Source of the DNA: JBCAWW01 sp045106675
GTDB taxonomy: Bacteria > Bacteroidota > Bacteroidia > J057
Length of the DNA: 19,390 nt
Direction: 5' to 3'
Assembly (NCBI GenBank): GCA_045106675.1
Contig: JBGCFA010000201.1
Location: 1-19,390 of the forward strand
A program made the position numbers and the translations under genes. The notes beneath the pieces are model-generated. The model saw only the letters and a program-made list of their open reading frames with translations. It had not been told where the DNA came from and searched no databases. Positions 15,101-19,390 of the stretch are shown here, in pieces. Numbering within the stretch: the stretch's first letter is position 1; every line of letters starts with the position of its first letter.

Positions 15101-16250
15101 CGATCAAAGTTCGTAAGCGCTGATATATCTGGCTACGATCATGCCGATAGTCGTGTACCAGCATGGCAAAACGACTCAATCCCAAGGCTCCTAGACGATG
15201 ATAAACCACATCTAATGCAGCCCGTTTTTGTGAAACTACCAATACCTTTTGGCCATGTGCCATCGCATCGGCGATGATATTGACGATGACCTGAGATTTG
15301 CCCGTTCCCGGAGGACCGTGTATCACGACAGAACGGCCATTTTTGATTTGGAGCAAAGCGGCCTCTTGCGACTGATCGACGGGAGTTACAAAAAAACGTT
15401 TCTCTTCTTTGATATAGGATGCTTTTTGCTCCTGCGGGAGAACGCTTTCATCCTTAAATAGATCCGCAATGGGAAACTTATCACTGTTTTCTTCCAAGGT
15501 CTCATAATCCCCCAATAAAGCCGAATCGCTTTGCGGAAATATACCCAAGACTGCTTGCGGTTGAAAAATGAGTTTGCCCGTTCCCCAGCGGGAGAAATCC
15601 TCCGCTCGCATATTTTTGAAGCTGTCGAGAGACTTCTCAAATAGTCGCGAATTGAAATTTATGTCTAGTTCGTAGGTTTTGATTTTTTCATAGAGGGCTT
15701 GCAGCCATTCCCCCCAATTGGCAGAAGAATCGATTTCTTCCTCCCAAAACTCCGGCTTAAGTCGCGTCTCTTGAAACTGCTCGTAGGCGAGAAAAAAGGT
15801 CTTGTTGAACCTAACTGGATCGTCTTTACTGATGCTAAGTTGCCATCGTGGCTGATCTTGTAAGTTCCGCTGCAAGCGAACTGGAAATAATAACACTGGG
15901 CAACGCGCATCGGTGCCGTCGAGAAACTTGCCCTCAACGAAGGGATAGCCCAGATAAAGGTCGTAGGTGCCGGTTTCTTCAAAGATGCGATTGACTTCTC
16001 GGTAGATTTGGTTGAGGCGCCGATCTGCGAGGTTGGTAGCTTCGAAGCGAGGGTCGAGGCGATTGATGAGGCGTAAATCCTTGCCAGCGATGATTTTTTC
16101 GAGTAATGCCTCAGGCGCATCTTTTTCGAGAAAGCCCAAATCGCGCAGGTCAATATCTCTCCGCTTGCTGAGGCGGGGCAATTTGAGGGAGCGATTGCCT
16201 TGACTGAGATTGGTGAGCCGGAGCTTATAGCTATGCAGGATTTGGCGCAT
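12114..16250 (-). CDS. DUF4011-like SF1 helicase with C-terminal Vsr-like nuclease (candidate phage-defence protein)
   Basis: This 1378-residue protein combines three parts. The N-terminal region (1-280) resembles DUF4011, beginning YKLRLTNLSQGNRSLKL (8-24). The SF1 (Upf1/AAA_11-AAA_12 type) helicase core has Walker A GPPGTGKS (312-319), VLVVSQKRAALD (336-347), motif II FDEASQ (961-966), motif III GDPKQLQP (986-993), motif IV WHYRS (1035-1039), motif V NVQGDERD (1167-1174) and motif VI RLNVAISRARK (1205-1215). A largely helical insert of about 590 residues separates motifs Ia and II. The C-terminus (about 1275-1375) is a Vsr/PD-(D/E)XK-type fold with YKLDLAV (Asp1306) and GIECEG (Glu1323, Glu1325), then GWKTHRVW (1350-1357). 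The combination resembles Hhe-type defence proteins (DUF4011, helicase, Vsr, DUF3320), but I see no DUF3320-like tail. ATP-driven DNA translocation and cleavage are inferred. All helicase motifs look intact. The ATG at 16250 gives the DUF4011-like start. Confidence 0.85.
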   Translation of the reverse strand: MRQILHSYKLRLTNLSQGNRSLKLPRLSKRRDIDLRDLGFLEKDAPEALLEKIIAGKDLRLINRLDPRFEATNLADRRLNQIYREVNRIFEETGTYDLYLGYPFVEGKFLDGTDARCPVLLFPVRLQRNLQDQPRWQLSISKDDPVRFNKTFFLAYEQFQETRLKPEFWEEEIDSSANWGEWLQALYEKIKTYELDINFNSRLFEKSLDSFKNMRAEDFSRWGTGKLIFQPQAVLGIFPQSDSALLGDYETLEENSDKFPIADLFKDESVLPQEQKASYIKEEKRFFVTPVDQSQEAALLQIKNGRSVVIHGPPGTGKSQVIVNIIADAMAHGQKVLVVSQKRAALDVVYHRLGALGLSRFAMLVHDYRHDRSQIYQRLRTLIEDAEQFKRDVNNLNLTQWEHQYRLLSRQTDQYNREFEELFQALIKQDAWGISLHELYLQSDAQAERIPVEAFARRLNQDSLEALLAKLGALFDYQDLLANDYPWLFRLSFRTYGRAERQNLEAQIDQLPQELDAIHQRYQSLAENLSTRILDLPLNEERIATFREADKHFKSHRIREAVEVLQIEKRKPTTLAKILDDFEKVLDAVDTRKLLSDDHWDLLNDLEKHSKIYYKEQKATFSWLSLDFIKARRYLKRFFTGLKLELNPENIVRIRYDLKIYRRLSKLHSKHFEHAFFHDFPLLNDQSTKRDWLAERREELAAYIYLKEITFFKKIGPRFEKGRFDMKAWQNSMQQIDSLAAFNQQLQETERSWTSYLHPKQIEAIREAIKAPETVKDYLQALRDSFQRDFEDLKAMDELLVNVSPLEQQAIEILKLQIGPETDERAFLQRLRNSVYCQWIELSEKQTPILAEVSSRSWDRKRRDYVEKVQTSQLKVTELIQRRLKEHILERQEYNRLGNPITYRTIYHQVSKKRRVWSVRKLVKECWTEGLQQLAPCWLASPESVSAIFPMENDFFDVVIFDEASQCYVERGIPVLLRAKQAVIAGDPKQLQPLDMYRVRYEDAESEFVESELALEVESLLDLARTRFAPTHLNWHYRSQEAELINFSNQAFYEGKLQVLPPASPNALNQPALEWISVMGQWQNNRNRPEAERVIELIMELLLRPDEPSLGVVTFNYHQQELIKDLLDAELEILAHSDPKAYDRLFAALHKTEQEEFMGLFVKNIENVQGDERDIILFSVGYAPNAKGRVNAQFGLLSKAGGENRLNVAISRARKKSYLVCSFEPHQLQVDEVKNDGPRYFKAYLQYVRAISSRRNTEALQLLNQQHSTDITALASNPIADYLYERLSKEGYFVERHFGETSYKLDLAVKRSKKDEAFLLGIECEGNYYFSGESPKEREVYRPQALEARGWKTHRVWARNFWLDREKEWQKISKLLPK

Positions 16251-16332
16251 ATGCCAATTTGGGGAAGGAAGCGGGGATAAGCAAAGTCTATTGTCCCATA
16301 TTTTCCTAAATTGAGCTGCTAAAGGAAAATTT
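16251..16332. promoter_or_regulatory. Divergent promoter region between helicase and phosphatase genes
   Basis: These 82 bases separate two divergent genes and must hold the promoter of at least the minus-strand gene unless transcription enters from further out. A minus-strand TAGACTTTG (complement of 16291-16299) is one base longer than a TAnnTTTG -7 box. No clear plus-strand box was seen. Confidence 0.3.
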
Positions 16333-16335
16333 TTG
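16321..16335 (+). promoter_or_regulatory. Ribosome binding site and TTG start of the phosphatase gene
   Basis: AAAGGA (16321-16326) lies six bases before a TTG at 16333. An in-frame stop at 16312-16314 leaves no ATG between it and the TTG. The next in-frame ATG would remove the first membrane helix. The TTG start is therefore well supported. Confidence 0.7.
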
Positions 16336-18393
16336 AGTCAAAGAGTCATTAACGGTATCCTGATTACAATAGCCATAATACTTTGGCTGTTGTTGCTGTC
16401 ATTTCAGGAGATGCAGCTGATGGTGACCTTATTCCCTAATATTGACGGTGATTTGGTCGGTGGTTTTTGGTACCGTTTGGTCCTGACAGCCTTTTTAGGG
16501 GTCAATCTATTATTTTTTAGTCGTCTATACGGTCAAATCGAACGCTTGCATGTAAGTACGATGCTTTGGCGGATATTTTTGATTGGAATGATCGGGATTA
16601 CCTTGATCATGCTGATCACTTTTGCTAATCGCTATTTGCAGGATATGCTGACCTACAAATACGTAGCCCCGGTTTTGCTGCGATTTGGGATGGATGTGAT
16701 GTTGGTTTTTTTCCTTTCAGCATTATTTATTTTTCGACGTTTCATCCTCTATCCTCGCACGCGTCGCAAGATCACTTTATGGCGAATCTTTATTGGATTC
16801 CTGGTCGTTGCCTTATTGATTACCCTTGATGGCGATACTTTTATTGGAGGGCCATTTCGATTGGTGATTTTTGTGCCTTACGCACTCCTCGCGATTGGGC
16901 TGTCTATCAATGTAAAATGGATCTCGTATCTCAATTTCAATCAAAAATTGAGAGCCTTGGGGCTATTTGTCCTGATCACCATCGTCTCGATTACCTATAT
17001 CATCGCCTTGGCGAGATTGCCGGTGCAACTTGGTTTAAGCAATATTGCATCCTTGCAAGATGAATTTTTGCTGCACATCATTGTGTTTACTCTTTGTTAT
17101 TGTGCCTTTTCTCTCTTGGGCTTATTTTTCAATCTGCCTACTACATCCGTTTTTGAACGAGAGAGTTCGGAGATTGTCAATTTTGACAAGATCAACCAAG
17201 CGATACAATCCAATCTTGACTTCACCGACATTATCAATACTCTGCTGGATGTCAGTATGATGTCCGCCAATGCCAAAGCTGGTTGGGTTGAGATGATCAA
17301 CGAAGAAACTGGGATTCCCGAACTAAGGGTTCATAAACGCATTCAAGCTCCGGATCTCAAAGGTCTCAATCAAAATTATACGCTCACCGAAAAAGTCCTC
17401 AAAGATCAGCAACCCTATTTAGTTCGTAATACACAACGGCACAAAGCCTTTCCCAACAATGATAGTAAGTATCGTTGCTTGTTGGCAGTACCGATTGTAT
17501 CCTCAAGTCAGACTTATGGGGCTATTTTTGTAGTCAATGAGTTAGCCAATTCATTTGAAGATGTGGCAATCCAATCGATCACTACCTATGCCGAACAAGC
17601 CGGTATTGCTTTGGAGAATGCGCGTTTGATGAAAAACTCCATCGAGATGGAACGCTATCAAGAACAGCTCAAAATCGCTCAAGAAGTCCAAACTCAACTT
17701 TTGCCACAAACCCTACCTTATGCGGATGAGCTAGAATTTGGCGCTAAAAGTGAAACGGCCTTTGAAGTAGGAGGAGATTATTTTGATATCGTCCACCCAG
17801 AGCCCAATCTATATAAAATCGCGATTGGAGATGTTTCTGGGAAGGGGACTACCGCAGCCTTTTATATGGCAGAGATCAAAGGGATCTTTCATGCCTTGAC
17901 CCAATTGGACCTAGATGTAAAAACCTTCTTAACTACTGCCAACCTTGCCTTGTCGCAATGTATGCAAAAGGGGTTTTTTATGACGATGACTTACTTAGAA
18001 ATCGATCTTGAAAAGCGGATGGTAGAGATGGTGAGAGCCGGACATTGTCCTGCCTTCTTTTACAAAGGAAGTACAGGCGAAATCTCTATGCTTCGTGAAG
18101 GCACTTTGGGTCTTGCGATAGTCCGTAACAACTCATTTGGCAATTATATCAAGGAAACAGAGAAACTCGCTTATGAGTCAGGCGATGTTTTGATACTATA
18201 TACTGATGGGATCTTAGAAGCTCGGAATGAAGAGAAAGAAGAGTTTGGCTATGAACGTTTTGAAAGGATTATTGCTGAACATGCTCTACTTCCTGCTCAG
18301 ACCTTTGCCGAAAAGATAGTCGAATCAGTCAGAGATTTTACACATACAGACCTTCAGGATGACTATACAGTCCTGATAATCAGGTTTAGATAA
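16333..18393 (+). CDS. Membrane SpoIIE/RsbU-type PP2C phosphatase with GAF domain
   Basis: This 686-residue protein starts at TTG. About eight hydrophobic segments form an N-terminal membrane sensor (approximately 8-24, 46-64, 78-97, 119-138, 151-166, 174-194, 208-227, 243-265). A GAF domain follows (about 285-430), then a short helical linker ending LKIAQEVQTQLLP (446-458) and a SpoIIE/RsbU PP2C domain. Its metal-binding residues are in place: GGDYFD (470-475), IGDVSGKG (498-505), AGHCP (569-573), YTDGILEA (623-630) and DDYTVLI (677-683). The enzyme should remove phosphate from serine on a STAS partner, and the STAS gene follows after 36 bases. It is the signal-input end of a partner-switching module. 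The ligand of the membrane and GAF parts is unknown. Confidence 0.9.
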   Translation: MSQRVINGILITIAIILWLLLLSFQEMQLMVTLFPNIDGDLVGGFWYRLVLTAFLGVNLLFFSRLYGQIERLHVSTMLWRIFLIGMIGITLIMLITFANRYLQDMLTYKYVAPVLLRFGMDVMLVFFLSALFIFRRFILYPRTRRKITLWRIFIGFLVVALLITLDGDTFIGGPFRLVIFVPYALLAIGLSINVKWISYLNFNQKLRALGLFVLITIVSITYIIALARLPVQLGLSNIASLQDEFLLHIIVFTLCYCAFSLLGLFFNLPTTSVFERESSEIVNFDKINQAIQSNLDFTDIINTLLDVSMMSANAKAGWVEMINEETGIPELRVHKRIQAPDLKGLNQNYTLTEKVLKDQQPYLVRNTQRHKAFPNNDSKYRCLLAVPIVSSSQTYGAIFVVNELANSFEDVAIQSITTYAEQAGIALENARLMKNSIEMERYQEQLKIAQEVQTQLLPQTLPYADELEFGAKSETAFEVGGDYFDIVHPEPNLYKIAIGDVSGKGTTAAFYMAEIKGIFHALTQLDLDVKTFLTTANLALSQCMQKGFFMTMTYLEIDLEKRMVEMVRAGHCPAFFYKGSTGEISMLREGTLGLAIVRNNSFGNYIKETEKLAYESGDVLILYTDGILEARNEEKEEFGYERFERIIAEHALLPAQTFAEKIVESVRDFTHTDLQDDYTVLIIRFR

Positions 18394-18429
18394 TAACCTT
18401 TGCGCAATATTTACCGTAAGTTTTAGAGG

Positions 18430-18783
18430 ATGGAAATAAGTATTCAAGACCAGCAATTCTACATCACAGTGAAGCCAATAGGCGAGATAGATGCTCATTC
18501 TTCTATCGAACTAGATGAGAAACTTCAAGAGTTGATAGCGGAGGGGCATAAACACTTTCATTTGGATGTCTCTGAGCTTTCCTATATCTCCAGTGCGGGA
18601 TTGGGAGTCATTATATCTCAATTGGATCTACTCAATGAACAGCAAGGTAAGCTGATTATTTCCGGCCCAAACGAAGGAGTAATGGAGGTATTTGAACTAC
18701 TTGGCCTCAATCAATTACTCACCATACTTGAAAACGACGCTACCGTAGGAACTTATTTTCAAAGCAATGAAAGCGTATCTTAG
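18430..18783 (+). CDS. STAS-domain anti-anti-sigma-factor-like protein (RsbV/SpoIIAA type)
   Basis: This 117-residue single STAS domain includes the strand VKPIGEIDAHSSIELDEKL (14-32), then LDVSELSYISSAGLGVIIS (45-63), and a C-terminal helix region VMEVFELLGLNQLLTI (83-98). In SpoIIAA the phosphorylated serine lies in D-S-S-G-L-G. Here the aligned stretch is S-S-A-G-L-G, so Ser55 is the likely phosphorylation site. Its phosphate should be added by the HATPase encoded next and removed by the phosphatase encoded before. In its unphosphorylated form it should bind the kinase. The stop overlaps the kinase start by 17 bases, which suggests coupled translation. Confidence 0.9.
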   Translation: MEISIQDQQFYITVKPIGEIDAHSSIELDEKLQELIAEGHKHFHLDVSELSYISSAGLGVIISQLDLLNEQQGKLIISGPNEGVMEVFELLGLNQLLTILENDATVGTYFQSNESVS

Positions 18784-19192
18784 GGTAAGATGTAATAAAG
18801 GCAACCTAGCCATCATCAGGGAATTTGTGCGTTCGCGCTTGCAAGACTTGCAAGTCGGAGGTCCCGTTTCCAATCAGATCGTGCTCGCAGTCGATGAAGC
18901 CTGCGCCAACTGCATGATCCATCAGCATCAATGCGACAATTATTCTACCATCGAAGTAGCTATATACCGAGACGGAGGCACTCTCTATACTGAGATAAAA
19001 GACACCGGTAAAGCTTTCCGCTTGGATACCTACCAGCCCAAACAACTCAATGAGATCATCAAGGATCGCATCAAAGGAGGTTTAGGTATCAATCTCATCC
19101 ACAAGATCATGGATGTCGTCAAAGTGGAAGAAAAGCGTGACCATTTTATCTACAAACTAGGTAAGCGTATCGACCCTAATTTAGGCGCTTAG
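18767..19192 (+). CDS. RsbW/SpoIIAB-like serine kinase (HATPase_c_2)
   Basis: This is a 141-residue GHKL-fold protein. The N-box is in LAVDEACANCMIHQH (40-54), with Glu44 and Asn48 as the catalytic base and Mg-binding residues. The G1 box is KDTGKAF (78-84), and the G2 box is GGLGINLI (104-111). These are the ATP-binding elements of anti-sigma-factor kinases, which phosphorylate the STAS partner and hold back a target protein. The C-terminal VVKVEEKRDHFIYKLGKR (117-134) is the usual last strand pair. No sigma factor is next to it, so its released target is unknown. The ATG at 18767 lies inside the end of the STAS gene. The stop overlaps the convergent T9SS cargo gene by four bases. Confidence 0.9.
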   Translation: MKAYLRVRCNKGNLAIIREFVRSRLQDLQVGGPVSNQIVLAVDEACANCMIHQHQCDNYSTIEVAIYRDGGTLYTEIKDTGKAFRLDTYQPKQLNEIIKDRIKGGLGINLIHKIMDVVKVEEKRDHFIYKLGKRIDPNLGA

Positions 19193-19390
19193 TTGCCCGC
19201 GCTCTTGATCAATCTCTCCTGCATCACCAATTCTCCATTAGCTTTTTTGACTGACAGTTGATATACTCCTGCAGCTAAGGCACTCAGGTTTAGTTTCCAC
19301 TCGGTGATTTCCCCCCATATATTTTCTTGATACACAGTACGCCCCTGCATATCCCATACTTGTATGGTTTTTTGCCCTGGGTCGGGAACG
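19189..19390 (-). CDS. C-terminal end of a type IX secretion (T9SS) cargo protein, partial
   Basis: A minus-strand frame is open from the window edge to a TAA at 19189-19191, giving 67 residues of a larger protein. They form a por-secretion (type A) C-terminal sorting domain: IQVWDMQGRTVYQEN, a WKLNLSALAAGVYQLSV segment, and the end GELVMQERLIKSAGN. The strand order, the L-x-L-S-x-L-x-x-G-V-Y core and the basic tail are characteristic of proteins exported through the T9SS and attached to or released from the Bacteroidota cell surface. The body of the protein, and so its activity, lies outside the window. It is convergent with the RsbW-like gene, overlapping by four bases. Confidence 0.85.
   Translation of the reverse strand, partial: VPDPGQKTIQVWDMQGRTVYQENIWGEITEWKLNLSALAAGVYQLSVKKANGELVMQERLIKSAGN

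Noticed and set aside
12368..16153. Several frames of 60-160 residues within the helicase gene, on both strands
   Set aside because: The continuous 1378-residue frame has intact helicase and nuclease motifs. The others have low-complexity or Ser/Arg-rich shadow composition.

Overview
The window looks like a chromosome segment from the Bacteroidota, probably the Saprospiria (Lewinella/Haliscomenobacter-like), though the genus is a guess. The evidence is a C-terminal type IX secretion sorting domain on the gene at the right edge, a DUF2807 surface protein with a signal peptide, a lut operon of Bacteroidota type, and starts that mostly lack strong Shine-Dalgarno sequences. No tRNA, rRNA or CRISPR array was seen, and no gap between genes exceeds about 250 bases.

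Left part (1-2768). A partial minus-strand gene encodes a CHAT-like (caspase-fold) domain whose catalytic His and Cys positions appear replaced. It is divergent from a plus-strand two-module AAA+ ATPase in which only the second module keeps Walker A and B. Between 2780 and 3510 lies a REP-type element: a HUH/tyrosine REP-associated transposase (RAYT) surrounded by four related palindromes, one of which overlaps its stop codon.

Lactate block (3530-6680). A small ABM-fold protein precedes a complete lutA-lutB-lutC operon (LldE/LldF/LldG) for oxidising L-lactate to pyruvate. No lactate permease or GntR-type regulator is present in the window. A second REP-like sequence follows lutC.

Middle block (6865-9935). 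An unrecognised gene pair joined by an ATGA overlap is followed at 4 bp by a GNAT protein and then by a cyclase/kynurenine-formamidase-like protein. All four may form one transcript. At 9961-10363 a small GIY-YIG protein gene sits inside a unit bounded by perfect 10-bp inverted repeats (GTCATCCCGG / CCGGGATGAC), which resembles a miniature mobile cassette.

Minus-strand block (10398-16250). In order of transcription this holds a 1378-residue SF1 helicase with a DUF4011-like N-terminus and a Vsr-like nuclease C-terminus (an architecture resembling Hhe-type phage-defence proteins), a DinB/DUF1572 protein, and a secreted DUF2807 protein.

Right block (16333-19192). A TTG-started membrane SpoIIE/RsbU-type phosphatase (eight membrane segments, GAF, PP2C), a STAS anti-anti-sigma-like protein and an RsbW-like HATPase form a complete partner-switching module with no sigma factor in view. 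It is convergent, with a 4-bp overlap, with a T9SS cargo gene that runs off the window.

The most interesting items are the Hhe-like helicase-nuclease, the GIY-YIG cassette with terminal inverted repeats, the RAYT/REP unit, the coupled unknown pair at 6865-7958, and the partner-switching module without an identified output.
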